Source of the DNA: an uncultured Bacteroidales bacterium
GTDB lineage: Bacteria; Bacteroidota; Bacteroidia; Bacteroidales; UBA932
Assembly: GCA_934691625.1 (NCBI GenBank)
Contig: CAKUTA010000001.1
Span: forward strand, 62,001 to 126,000
Direction: 5' to 3'
DNA: 64,000 nucleotides
The translations under genes were made by a program, and so were the position numbers. Under the pieces are notes generated by a model. That model saw nothing but the letters and a program-made list of their open reading frames with translations. It did no database searches and was not told the DNA's origin. Of the stretch, positions 8,494 through 16,800 are shown one piece after another (the stretch's first letter is position 1; each line of letters starts with the position of its first letter).

Positions 8494-8586
8494 TCTTCTG
8501 TTTCTGCCTTTCTGAAAATATTATGTTAATATAAATCAGGTTTGCAGGTGGCTGCAGGCTGGATTTTAAAGTTTATTCGTGTTCAT

Positions 8587-8618
8587 TTTCTGAAAACGGA
8601 TAGTTTTTCGTCACTTTG
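8587..8618 (+). promoter_or_regulatory. Probable promoter of the 8639 lipoprotein gene
   Basis: TTTC (8587-8590), 20 bases, then TCACTTTG (8611-8618), close to TTTG-N19-21-TAnnTTTG. It places the start of transcription about 10-17 bases before the candidate ATGs at 8633 and 8639. It also rules out the in-frame TTG at 8621 as a start. Confidence 0.5.
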
Positions 8619-8638
8619 CATTGTTAAAAACAATGCTT

Positions 8639-9850
8639 ATGAGAAAATTACTTTTAATTACCGCCGTGGCTGCAGTGCTTTCTGCCGGCTGCGAGAAAGT
8701 GGACCATTCCGGGGAAAAGTATTCTCCTGATACGGTCTGTCTTCCGCTCGACACTGTTGCAAGATTGTTCTCGTCTCTTCCGATTGAGGCGGGGCACATG
8801 CAGGAAGTCTATGATGCCGTCTCCTCATCTTCAGGGAACGGCTATGATGAGGAGTACATGATGAAGGACCTGTTCAGCTCGCCTGGTGCCGGGGTCGGGA
8901 TGGATGAACAGACCATGGCAGTCCGTACCATGGCTTATTCCAAACCTCTGAAAGAGCTTATTGCAGAGCATCTTGCTGCAGGGACCAAGGCTTCCTCCAT
9001 GCCTGGGCAGGGGACATTGACTCCTGAAGAATATATGGATGCCCTGGAGAAGTCCGACATCCAGATATATTGGCCTTATTCTGAAGAATGGGACGGAAAG
9101 GAGTGGCCGGTGATAACATTTGATCCTGGCAATGGCGCCGAAGTGAATACCGGCTACAGGCTGTCGGAAGATGCTGACGGGAACAGATGTGTGGAGGAGG
9201 TTATCGTGGATGAAAAGATGGCTGCGGAACATCCTGTGTGGGTAGTGAACCGCAATGATGACAGCAGCTATTCTTCACTTGAGATGATACGGAAGCGCGA
9301 TCCGGAGTGGGGGACAGGGGGCGGCTCCATCACGGTACGCCCTTCCGCTGCAGGCCAGCAGAATACTGGAATGGTCCGCTCGCTTGTGCTGAAGGATTTC
9401 ATGATGCGGCGTAACTATGACTGCTGGTTCGCCGGGGCATCGGAGTTCTTCTTCAAGGTAGGAAGCGTTGAGGGCTTTTCGGCCAGTACCGAGGCTGAAC
9501 TTAAGCTGTATAATCCTCAGATTACGGATTTCATGCTTGTCGTCAAGCGGAACCAGGTGGGGCAGACTGTTCCTCTGAATGTCATGCTGGTATCCCAATG
9601 GACGGAGCAGCTGGACGATATCGCGTTTCTCCTGACAGAGGATGACGGCGGGACCAGGACAGAGTGGAAATGTTCTGCGGTCGTGAAGATCAAGTCCAAA
9701 AGCTTCGGGTTCGATGTGGCGTTGCCGTTCAACTCGCGTGACGATATCGTGTGGCGCGGGCAGCTGTCGGCAAAGTTCATGGAAAAATATGACGGTGTAA
9801 CAAGCCGTTTCGGCGATGTGGATCTGACATTCTCTTTCCTGGAGCGCTAG
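8639..9850 (+). CDS. Lipoprotein of unknown function
   Basis: 403 residues from the ATG at 8639 (an ATG at 8633 adds two). A lipoprotein signal is clear: MRKLLLITAVAAVLSAG-C, with the lipid-carrying Cys at about residue 18 followed by E-K-V-D. The mature protein is acidic, with no transmembrane segment and no motif that I recognise. Central stretches (IQIYWPYSEEWDGKEWPVITFDP, DYDCWFAGASEFFFK-like) look like secreted beta-rich domains. It has its own promoter and stands alone, convergent with the fucosidase gene, whose stop codon shares the CTAG at 9847-9850. I cannot assign a function. Confidence 0.8.
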   Translation: MRKLLLITAVAAVLSAGCEKVDHSGEKYSPDTVCLPLDTVARLFSSLPIEAGHMQEVYDAVSSSSGNGYDEEYMMKDLFSSPGAGVGMDEQTMAVRTMAYSKPLKELIAEHLAAGTKASSMPGQGTLTPEEYMDALEKSDIQIYWPYSEEWDGKEWPVITFDPGNGAEVNTGYRLSEDADGNRCVEEVIVDEKMAAEHPVWVVNRNDDSSYSSLEMIRKRDPEWGTGGGSITVRPSAAGQQNTGMVRSLVLKDFMMRRNYDCWFAGASEFFFKVGSVEGFSASTEAELKLYNPQITDFMLVVKRNQVGQTVPLNVMLVSQWTEQLDDIAFLLTEDDGGTRTEWKCSAVVKIKSKSFGFDVALPFNSRDDIVWRGQLSAKFMEKYDGVTSRFGDVDLTFSFLER

Positions 9851-12381
9851 CGGAATACAATTGTCCGGTTCTCTCCAGGAGCCAGCTGCAGATAGATGAA
9901 TCCGCTGCTGTCTGAAGGGTATTCGCTTCCGTAGAGGTCCCTGGCGGCAAGCCCGTCGGGAACCTTGATGATCAGGCGTATCTCTCCATGTCCTGAACCG
10001 GCGTGGATGACAGAATCTTGGATGATCCCGTCTTTCCAGGAGAAGTCCACGGATGCGCCACCTCTGACGCGCATTCCTGTGACTCTGCCGTCAGTCCATT
10101 CTGAAGGCAATGCCGGTATGAATCGGATATATCCTTCATGACTCTGCAGAAGCATCTCCGCTATGCCTGATGCCCCACCGAAGTTGCCGTCTATCTGGAA
10201 CGGGTCATGAGAGCAGAACATGTTCGGGAATGTCCCGCTTGCCTGTTCCGGTGCTGCTTCAGGCCATGTTCCTGTCATGTGCAGACTGTCCAGGACTCTG
10301 TAGCTGACAGCCGGCGCCAGGAGATTGCTGAATAGTTTCCATGCGTGATCCCCATCTCCAAGTCTTGCCCAGAAGCAGATTTTCCAGGCGCGGCTCCATC
10401 CTGTGCCTTCATCGCCTCTGGCGGCAAGTGATTTTCTGCAGGCTTCGGCGAGCTCAGGTGTCCGGTCAGGAGACATAAGGCTTCCCGGGTGAAGCCCATA
10501 GAGGTGCGATACGTGCCTATGATGCGGCTCGGCTTCCTGGTATTCTTCCGGCCATTCCATCAGGCGGCCGTCATGGCCTGTCTGCATTGGCGGAAAATGC
10601 CTTATGGCATCGGTAAGGCTGTCTGTGAACGCCCTGTCTGTACCCAGTATGGATGCGGCCTCGGCGGTGCTTCTGAAAAGCTCCGTGAGAATCTGGACAT
10701 CCATTGCCGGTCCCATGCAGATGCTCACCTCCTTTCCGTTCATGATGAACCTGTTTTCCGGAGATGAGCTTGGCGCGGTCACCAGCCATCCGTGTACAGG
10801 TTCCGTTATCATTGTGGACATGAAGAATTCCGCAGCCCCTTTCATCACAGGGTAGATCCTCCGGAGAAAATCATTGTCCAATGTGTAGCGATAATGGTCC
10901 CACAGGTGTGCGCACAGCCATGCGCCTCCGGTGTTGGTGGCACCCCATGACGGGTGCTCGCCCGGGGCTGTATAGTTCCAGATGTTAGTCATCATGTGAA
11001 GCACCCAGCCTCTGGCATCTTCTCCGTAGAAGTCCTTTGCGCTTTCCTCCCCGGAAGGCACTATCCTTTTAATGAATGTTTCCAGGGGCTGTATAAGCTC
11101 AGGAAGACCGGCCTGTTCCATCGGCCAGTAGTTCATCTGGAGGTTTATGTTCGTATGGTAGTCGCCGTTCCATGGCGTGGCGATGCTGTCAGCCCATAGT
11201 CCCTGCAGATTAGGCGGCAGCGAGCCTGGGCGAGTGCTGCTTATCAGCAGATAGCGTCCGAAGTTGTAGTAAAGCTCCGCCATGCCCGGGGTTGCAGCTT
11301 TTCGCAGACGGATGTCTGTCGGCAGCGAGTCGTCAGCATTGGCCGGCAGCTGTATGCATACTCTGCCATATAGCTGCTTATGCGAGCCTGCATGGCTGCG
11401 TATCATTGAGCTGTATGCCTGCTCCTTCTTTCTGCTCAGCGGTGCGACCGCGTCATTCAGTTTCCGTCTGCATACTTCATGGTATTTGTCCCCCTGAAAA
11501 TCTGTGCCGTCGGCATGATATGATGTGGTTGCGGACAGCACGAGCCATGCTGTATCGGCATCTTCGACATGAATACGCCCGTCATGTGATACGAAATGTT
11601 TTCCTCCGCTGCATACGGCTTTCATCATCACGATGTATCTCATGCCGTCTTTTCCGGGGATACCGCTGTCAAGCGAGCCTTCGAGCACTGACACGCTGCC
11701 CTCTGCTCTTGCTGAGGCTCTCTCGGCACGCCCCAGTTCCGCAGTGAAGGAGAGCTTTGCCGTGCCTGATGCCGAGAGCCTGACAATGATGACATCCCTG
11801 TCCCTGGACACGAAATATTCACGGCTATATGTCGTGCCGTCAAGGGAAAAGCCTGTTCTTGCCACTGCATCTGCGAGGGAGAGGCTGCGCTCATATTGCT
11901 CCACGTCATGCCATGGCGCGGAAACCTTTTCATGACCAGGATATCTGAACCGGATGTCCAGGACCGCAAGAACCTGGTAGCAGCCATATCTGGCATCTGC
12001 AGTCTCCTTCTTCGGAACGAAATGGCTGTACATCAGCTCCTGGGCTTCATCATTGCGCCCTTCCGTGAGAAGCCTCCTTATTTCAGGAAGGCTCTTTGCC
12101 GCATCCGGGTTACTGTAGTCGGCTTCGCATCCGCTCCACATTGATATCTCGTTCAGGACAATGTGCTCTGTATCAATACCTCCGTCAGGCATCATGCCGA
12201 GCCTCCCGTTGCCTAGCGGCAGCGTCTCCTCCCAGATTGCTGCCGGTGCATTGTAGTATAGGCGGTCATTGACTCCTGTATGCTGTGACCGGCTATCCGG
12301 CGATTGCCCATAGGCCGATGCGGAGACCGCCAGTAAAGCCGCTATAGCTGTGGCTTTCAGAAGGTTATTTGTCAGTGTCAT
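9847..12381 (-). CDS. GH95 alpha-L-fucosidase, exported
   Basis: 844 residues. GH95 enzymes remove terminal alpha-1,2-linked fucose (or galactose) from host glycans by an inverting mechanism. The signal peptide is MTLTNNLLKATAIAALLAVSAS-AYG. Family features run in order: N-terminal beta-sandwich (ETLPLGNGRLGMMPDG at about 53-68), then the catalytic (alpha/alpha)6 barrel. The barrel has N411 and N413 in NINLQMNYW, a glutamate-rich EWPEEYQEAEPHHRHVSHLYGLHPG (from 609), and D731 in FQIDGNFG. The catalytic set appears complete. The gene lies 17 bases after miaA, with no SusC/SusD pair or other glycosidase nearby, which is unusual for a glycan-degrading enzyme in this phylum. Confidence 0.92.
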   Translation of the reverse strand: MTLTNNLLKATAIAALLAVSASAYGQSPDSRSQHTGVNDRLYYNAPAAIWEETLPLGNGRLGMMPDGGIDTEHIVLNEISMWSGCEADYSNPDAAKSLPEIRRLLTEGRNDEAQELMYSHFVPKKETADARYGCYQVLAVLDIRFRYPGHEKVSAPWHDVEQYERSLSLADAVARTGFSLDGTTYSREYFVSRDRDVIIVRLSASGTAKLSFTAELGRAERASARAEGSVSVLEGSLDSGIPGKDGMRYIVMMKAVCSGGKHFVSHDGRIHVEDADTAWLVLSATTSYHADGTDFQGDKYHEVCRRKLNDAVAPLSRKKEQAYSSMIRSHAGSHKQLYGRVCIQLPANADDSLPTDIRLRKAATPGMAELYYNFGRYLLISSTRPGSLPPNLQGLWADSIATPWNGDYHTNINLQMNYWPMEQAGLPELIQPLETFIKRIVPSGEESAKDFYGEDARGWVLHMMTNIWNYTAPGEHPSWGATNTGGAWLCAHLWDHYRYTLDNDFLRRIYPVMKGAAEFFMSTMITEPVHGWLVTAPSSSPENRFIMNGKEVSICMGPAMDVQILTELFRSTAEAASILGTDRAFTDSLTDAIRHFPPMQTGHDGRLMEWPEEYQEAEPHHRHVSHLYGLHPGSLMSPDRTPELAEACRKSLAARGDEGTGWSRAWKICFWARLGDGDHAWKLFSNLLAPAVSYRVLDSLHMTGTWPEAAPEQASGTFPNMFCSHDPFQIDGNFGGASGIAEMLLQSHEGYIRFIPALPSEWTDGRVTGMRVRGGASVDFSWKDGIIQDSVIHAGSGHGEIRLIIKVPDGLAARDLYGSEYPSDSSGFIYLQLAPGENRTIVFR

Positions 12382-12398
12382 GTGATTTCAGTGGTTTT

Positions 12399-13259
12399 TC
12401 ATATCTCCAGCCATCTGACGGACGGGTCCCGCTTCCACCAGGTAAGCTGCTTCTTGGCATAATGGCGGGTGTTTCTCTGTATCAGGCGTATTGCCTCGTC
12501 CAGCGAGATCATGCCGTCAAGGTAGCTGAAGATTTCCTTGTATCCGACAGTCTGCAGTGCAGGCAGATCCCTATAGGGCATCAGACTGCGCACTTCATTC
12601 ACAAGCCCATCGTCAATCATTTTCAGGACTCTGCGGTCTATCCTCTCGTATATGATCTCCCGTGGCCTGTTTATGCATATTTTCTCTATGTCGAATCCTC
12701 GCTTCTTTGGCTGCTCCATCTTGAATTCCGTGAAAGACCGTCCTGAGACAATGAACGTCTCCAGGGCTCTGACGACTCTCTGCCCGTTGTTGATGTCGAT
12801 TGCGCTCCATGCCTTCTGGTCTAGACTCTTAAGCTCCTCCGCAAGAGCATTGACCCCCTCCTCGCGTATCCTGCGCGTCAGCTCGTTCCTCAGTTCCGGG
12901 GGGGCGACAGGAAGATTGTCCAGCCCGTTGCAGACAGCATCAATGTAGAAGCCGGATCCGCCGGTCATGATCAGCTTCTCATGTCCTTCGTCGAAAAGCC
13001 TGTCCATGAGGGCAAGGGCGTCAATCTCATATTGTCCGGATGAGTAAGGCTCTGTGACAGAGAGGCTATGGATGAAATAATGCTTCACGGCTGAGAGCTG
13101 TGAAGCATCCGGGACAGCTGTCCCTATGGACATTTCCTTGTATATCTGTCTGGAATCGCAGGAGATAATCGGCGAACCGCATTCAAGGGCGGCATTTATG
13201 CTGTAGTCCGTCTTTCCTACTGCTGTGGGGCCTGTTATTATGACGAGCTTGCGTGCCAT
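12399..13259 (-). CDS. miaA: tRNA dimethylallyltransferase
   Basis: 286 residues. It adds a dimethylallyl group to N6 of A37 in tRNAs that read UNN codons. The P-loop GPTAVGKTDYS (about residues 10-20), SCDSRQIYKEMSIGTA, and the tRNA-binding region FHSL...GGSGFYIDAV and ALQTVGYKE all fit the family. It lies in a minus-strand operon 31 bases after the Asp-rich protein gene and 17 bases before the fucosidase gene. Confidence 0.94.
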   Translation of the reverse strand: MARKLVIITGPTAVGKTDYSINAALECGSPIISCDSRQIYKEMSIGTAVPDASQLSAVKHYFIHSLSVTEPYSSGQYEIDALALMDRLFDEGHEKLIMTGGSGFYIDAVCNGLDNLPVAPPELRNELTRRIREEGVNALAEELKSLDQKAWSAIDINNGQRVVRALETFIVSGRSFTEFKMEQPKKRGFDIEKICINRPREIIYERIDRRVLKMIDDGLVNEVRSLMPYRDLPALQTVGYKEIFSYLDGMISLDEAIRLIQRNTRHYAKKQLTWWKRDPSVRWLEI

Positions 13260-13290
13260 GATGATATTGTATGCCTGGGAGGCTCACGCG

Positions 13291-13914
13291 CTACAGCGTA
13301 AGATCCTCGGAGCCATCGAAAATGATATCCCCGTCCTCTTCTATAGAGGATTTGATATCATTGTCATCGTCATCATCGTCGTCGTCATCATCATCGATGT
13401 CCGGAATATCATCGGCGGCATCATCGGCATCGTCAGAGGATGCATCATCGCTCTTTCCCCATGAAGACTCGCCCGGCAGATGCTTCTGCTCGTCAGGGAG
13501 ATCCTCGTAGGCTACGTATCCGTTCTCGAATTCGATAGGGTTAGGGCCTTTGGACTCCACAAGTGAAGGGTATGTCTTTCCAGGGACTTCCTCCACTTCT
13601 CCCTCGTATGTCACGATTACGCTTTTCCTGTCGGTGACATCGTAGAAGTAGGTGAACTCAGTGATGCCCTTCTTTACTGTATCCTCCAGTGTGACATCAT
13701 CTACTGCGCCTGCGCCGAGATCGAACATTCCGTAGCGTGCAACGAGCGAACCGGACTTGTCAAGTCCCTTGAACTGGATGAGCTGGTCATGGGAGAAATC
13801 CATGTCGTCTCTCATTCTCTTGTGAAAATCGTACAAAGTCGTGTTGGACTTCAGTTCATAAACGCGGGCAAAGCCCTTGATTCCCGGAAGGGAAACCCGA
13901 TATCTAAGAATCAT
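13291..13914 (-). CDS. Plasmid pRiA4b ORF-3-like protein with acidic tail
   Basis: 207 residues. The N-terminal 130 residues (MILRYRVSLPGIKGFARVYELKSNTTLYDFHKRMRDD, and LEDTVKKGITEFTYFYDVTDRKSVIV) fit the pRiA4b ORF-3 / IS1096 TnpR-like fold. That family is often chromosomal in Bacteroidales and of unknown role. The C-terminus has two Asp-rich blocks, including an unbroken run of about 11 Asp encoded by GAC/GAT repeats. An in-frame TTG at 13944 would add 10 residues; the ATG at 13914 starts the conserved region. It is the first gene of the operon with miaA and GH95, and is divergent from yigZ. The annotation term transposon resolvase would be misleading. Confidence 0.8.
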   Translation of the reverse strand: MILRYRVSLPGIKGFARVYELKSNTTLYDFHKRMRDDMDFSHDQLIQFKGLDKSGSLVARYGMFDLGAGAVDDVTLEDTVKKGITEFTYFYDVTDRKSVIVTYEGEVEEVPGKTYPSLVESKGPNPIEFENGYVAYEDLPDEQKHLPGESSWGKSDDASSDDADDAADDIPDIDDDDDDDDDDDNDIKSSIEEDGDIIFDGSEDLTL

Positions 13915-13979
13915 ATTGAATATTGCTATATTATCTTCTTGCAAACCGATGTCAAAGTTAACAAAATATTTCCGTTCCG

Positions 13980-14010
13980 TTGCATAATAACGTGTTTTTA
14001 GCTAAATTTG
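13980..14010 (+). promoter_or_regulatory. Probable yigZ promoter
   Basis: TTG (13980-13982), 20 bases, then TAAATTTG (14003-14010) fits the Bacteroides consensus well. The ATG at 14016 is only 6 bases past the box, so the transcript would be leaderless or nearly so. Confidence 0.5.
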
Positions 14011-14015
14011 AAATC

Positions 14016-14657
14016 ATGGAAAAGAACGAAGCCATCATTCCTGATACCTACAGGAGCATTTCCGGCACATCGGAGGGGCTCTTCAGGGATAATGGCAGCA
14101 GATTCATCGCCAAGGCCTATCCGGTAGAGACAGAAGATGAAATCAGGATGATAGTCGGTTCTTTGAAAAAGGAATACCATGACGCCCGCCATCATTGCTA
14201 TGCATACAGGCTGGGATATAGGGGTGATATATTCAGGGCTAACGATGACGGCGAGCCGTCTTCATCTGCCGGACGTCCTATTCTCGGACAGATAGATTCC
14301 AACGGACTAAGTGACATACTTATAGTCGTCATCCGCTATTTCGGCGGCATCAAGCTCGGGATTCCCGGGCTTATCCGCGCATACCGGACATCATCGGCTG
14401 ATGCGATAGCCAACGCAAGCATTATCACCAAGGTCGCAATGCGGAGATATCGCCTTTCTTTCGGATATATGGAGATGAACAGCGTCATGAAACTGGTCAA
14501 GGACATGTCTCTGGAGCAGAGCGGGCAGAATTTCGGCAACGATTGTTCCTTGACGGTGAAGGTGCGCCTGTCATCTGTTGATGACTTTCTGGAGCGGGCT
14601 GGCAATATCGCGGGCTGCAGCATCGTCGGAGAGGGGGCTGCCACTTCGGAAGAATGA
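14016..14657 (+). CDS. yigZ: YigZ/IMPACT family protein
   Basis: 213 residues. A UPF0029/IMPACT domain lies at about residues 20-125, with the signature YRGDIFRANDDGEPSSSAGRPIL and VIRYFGGIKLG; a DUF1949-like ferredoxin fold follows. The bacterial family has no established reaction; links to translation control come from the eukaryotic IMPACT homologue. The start at 14016 (MEKNEAIIPDTY) is preferred over the in-frame position at 13980, which lies in the promoter. pyrB follows after 31 bases. Confidence 0.9.
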   Translation: MEKNEAIIPDTYRSISGTSEGLFRDNGSRFIAKAYPVETEDEIRMIVGSLKKEYHDARHHCYAYRLGYRGDIFRANDDGEPSSSAGRPILGQIDSNGLSDILIVVIRYFGGIKLGIPGLIRAYRTSSADAIANASIITKVAMRRYRLSFGYMEMNSVMKLVKDMSLEQSGQNFGNDCSLTVKVRLSSVDDFLERAGNIAGCSIVGEGAATSEE

Positions 14658-14688
14658 TAAAGTGAACTTAAATTAAAATTTGTGCATT

Positions 14689-15594
14689 ATGCCTAAGAGT
14701 CTGATTTCAATCAGGGATTTCTCCAAGGATGAGATCCTTCACGTTCTGGATGTCGCCAAGGAATTTGAAAAGAACCATGAGCAGAATTTCCTCGCAGGGA
14801 AAGTTATCGCATGTCTTTTCTTCGAGCCATCCACCAGGACTAGACTTTCTTTCGAAGCGGCTGTTAACCGCCTTGGCGCCAGGGTGATAGGTTTCCCTGA
14901 CTCCAAGAATACCAGCGTCACCAAGGGTGAGACTTTGGAAGATACCATAAAGATCGTTTCTAACTATGTGGATATGATAGTGATGCGTCATCCTGTGGAA
15001 GGAGCGGCAGCCATTGCGGCAAGTGTATCTCCAGTGCCTGTGGTCAATGCCGGCGACGGTTCGAACCAGCATCCGACCCAGACGCTTCTGGACATGTACA
15101 CCATCCTGCAGACTCAGGGGAAGCTTGATGGATTGACAATCAATATGGTGGGAGACCTCAAGTACGGGCGCACTGTCCACTCGCTTTCCGAGGCGATGTC
15201 GGATTTCTCCCCGAGCTATATCTTCACCGCTCCTGAAGAGCTCAAGATGCCGTCCAAGTATCTCAAGTTCCTGGAGGAGAAGCATATCCCTTATGAGGAG
15301 ACCGAGTCCCTCGAGAAACATCTGGATGATTGCGATATCCTGTATATGACCAGGGTGCAGCAGGAGCGCTTCCCGAGCAAGGAGGACTATGACCGTGTCA
15401 AGGATACGTACGAGCTGACGGCCTCTATGCTGAACAATGTCAGACCGAACATGAAGATTCTCCATCCTCTTCCGAGAATAACAGAGATCTCTACTGACGT
15501 TGACAGTACACCTTATGCATATTATTTCCAGCAGGCAAGGAACGGCATGTATGTCCGTATGGCGGTAATCGCATATCTGCTCGGATATAGGTAG
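14689..15594 (+). CDS. pyrB: Aspartate carbamoyltransferase catalytic subunit
   Basis: 301 residues. It condenses carbamoyl phosphate and aspartate in de novo pyrimidine synthesis. The carbamoyl-phosphate loop STRTR is at about residues 48-52 (FFEPSTRTRLSFE), and HPTQTLLDMYT and HPLPRITEI are present. The length is normal for a catalytic chain. The regulatory subunit gene pyrI, often adjacent in this phylum, is not next to it; serC follows. The ATG at 14689 (MPKSLISIRDF) is preferred over the TTG at 14680. Confidence 0.95.
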   Translation: MPKSLISIRDFSKDEILHVLDVAKEFEKNHEQNFLAGKVIACLFFEPSTRTRLSFEAAVNRLGARVIGFPDSKNTSVTKGETLEDTIKIVSNYVDMIVMRHPVEGAAAIAASVSPVPVVNAGDGSNQHPTQTLLDMYTILQTQGKLDGLTINMVGDLKYGRTVHSLSEAMSDFSPSYIFTAPEELKMPSKYLKFLEEKHIPYEETESLEKHLDDCDILYMTRVQQERFPSKEDYDRVKDTYELTASMLNNVRPNMKILHPLPRITEISTDVDSTPYAYYFQQARNGMYVRMAVIAYLLGYR

Positions 15595-15628
15595 TGTCCT
15601 GCCTCAGGTAATAAATTCTTACCGGATA

Positions 15629-15659
15629 TTTGGTTTTATTTAAATAATAGTTATCTTTA
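15629..15659 (+). promoter_or_regulatory. Probable serC promoter
   Basis: TTTG (15629-15632), exactly 19 bases, then TATCTTTA (15652-15659): one base from the full Bacteroides consensus. Transcription should start about 4 bases later, inside the following stem-loop. Confidence 0.65.
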
Positions 15660-15692
15660 CAACGATTTAGAGGAAAAAGTCTAAATCGTTGT
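15659..15692 (+). other. Stem-loop at the 5' end of the serC leader
   Basis: ACAACGATTTAGA and TCTAAATCGTTGT form a perfect 13-bp stem with the 8-base loop GGAAAAAG, followed by GTATGGTTTTTAATTT. Because it starts at the predicted transcription start, it would cap the mRNA, either as a 5' stabiliser or as an attenuator with the T-run behind it. The role is inference. Confidence 0.65.
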
Positions 15693-15718
15693 ATGGTTTT
15701 TAATTTAAGATTCTAATT

Positions 15719-16792
15719 ATGGCTAACGTACACGTATTTAATGCCGGGCCATGCCTTTTGCCTCAGCAGGCCCTTGATAATTCTATAGAGGCCATCAGAA
15801 ATTTCAAGAATACAGGAATGTCTGTGCTTTCGGTATCGCACAGATCCAAGGAATGGGGCGAGGTTATGGATGAAGTACGTGCGAACTGGAAAGAGCTTCT
15901 TCATATTCCTGATACCCATGAGGCTATATTCCTTGGTGGCGGAGCCAGCCTGCAGTTCCTCTATGTCGCCATGAACTTCCTGGAGAACAAGGCGGCATAT
16001 CTTGATACAGGTGTATGGGCTCACAAGGCACTCCAGCAGGCGCAGGGGATAGGCAATGCGTATGCGCTGGCGTCATCTGCCGACAGGAATTATACCTATA
16101 TCCCTAAAGGATATGAGATACCTTCAGACATCGACTATTTCCATATCACGACTAACAATACCATCTATGGCACAGAGATCAAGGAGGATATGGACTGCCC
16201 TGTACCTCTTATCGCGGACATGTCATCGGACATCATGAGCCGTCCTGTCGATGTCAGCAAATATGCCATGATCTACGGCGGTGCTCAGAAGAATGTCGGC
16301 CCTGCCGGCGTTGTCTTCGCAATCATCCGCAAGGACGCTCTAGGAAAGGTCAGCAGGTATATCCCTGCAATGCTTGACTATCGTGTCCATATTGATAAGG
16401 GGTCGATGTATAATACCCCTCCGGTATTTTCTATATTTGTGATGAACGAGACATTGAAGTGGCTTAAGGGCGTCGGCGGCGTGGATGCCATTCATAAGCT
16501 GGATGTCGAAAAGGCGAATCTTCTGTATAATGAGATTGACAGGAACAGCATATTCACAGGAACGGCGGAGAAGAAGGACCGCTCTATCATGAATGTCTGC
16601 TTCGTCATGGCTCCTGGCTATGAATCGCTTCAGGATGAATATCTTGCATTTGCGAAGAGCAAGGGCATAGTGGGGATCAAGGGCCACAGGTCGGTAGGCG
16701 GATTCCGTGCATCCATATACAATGCCTGCACGCTTGAAGATGTCAAGGCTCTTACTGACAGCATGAAGGAATTTGAGTCAATGAAAAAGTAA
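15719..16792 (+). CDS. serC: Phosphoserine aminotransferase
   Basis: 357 residues. This PLP enzyme converts 3-phosphohydroxypyruvate to phosphoserine in serine synthesis (it also acts in pyridoxal phosphate synthesis in some bacteria). The start [16 protein letters not shown] matches the family. The PLP lysine is about K191 in [13 protein letters not shown], and the C-terminal phosphate-binding [18 protein letters not shown] is intact. It is first in the cluster serC-serA-DUF1015 and has its own promoter and leader stem-loop. Confidence 0.96.
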   Translation: MANVHVFNAGPCLLPQQALDNSIEAIRNFKNTGMSVLSVSHRSKEWGEVMDEVRANWKELLHIPDTHEAIFLGGGASLQFLYVAMNFLENKAAYLDTGVWAHKALQQAQGIGNAYALASSADRNYTYIPKGYEIPSDIDYFHITTNNTIYGTEIKEDMDCPVPLIADMSSDIMSRPVDVSKYAMIYGGAQKNVGPAGVVFAIIRKDALGKVSRYIPAMLDYRVHIDKGSMYNTPPVFSIFVMNETLKWLKGVGGVDAIHKLDVEKANLLYNEIDRNSIFTGTAEKKDRSIMNVCFVMAPGYESLQDEYLAFAKSKGIVGIKGHRSVGGFRASIYNACTLEDVKALTDSMKEFESMKK

Positions 16793-16800
16793 CTTGCGAT

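Noticed and set aside
9847..9850. Overlapping convergent stops at CTAG as a regulatory feature
   Set aside because: The palindromic CTAG simply gives TAG on both strands; tight convergent packing needs no further explanation.
13225..13510. Hydrophobic and Ser-rich plus-strand frames with long Ile/Val or Ser runs
   Set aside because: They are the reverse strand of the Asp codon repeat in the pRiA4b ORF-3-like gene.
13291..13914. Transposon resolvase or insertion sequence
   Set aside because: Although related proteins are labelled IS1096 TnpR-like, no recombinase motif, terminal repeats or transposase accompany it, and it sits in a housekeeping operon.
15659..15692. Perfect stem-loop read as a pyrB terminator
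   Set aside because: It follows a strong promoter immediately and is AT-rich with a delayed T-tract, so a serC leader structure fits better; a terminator role is not excluded.
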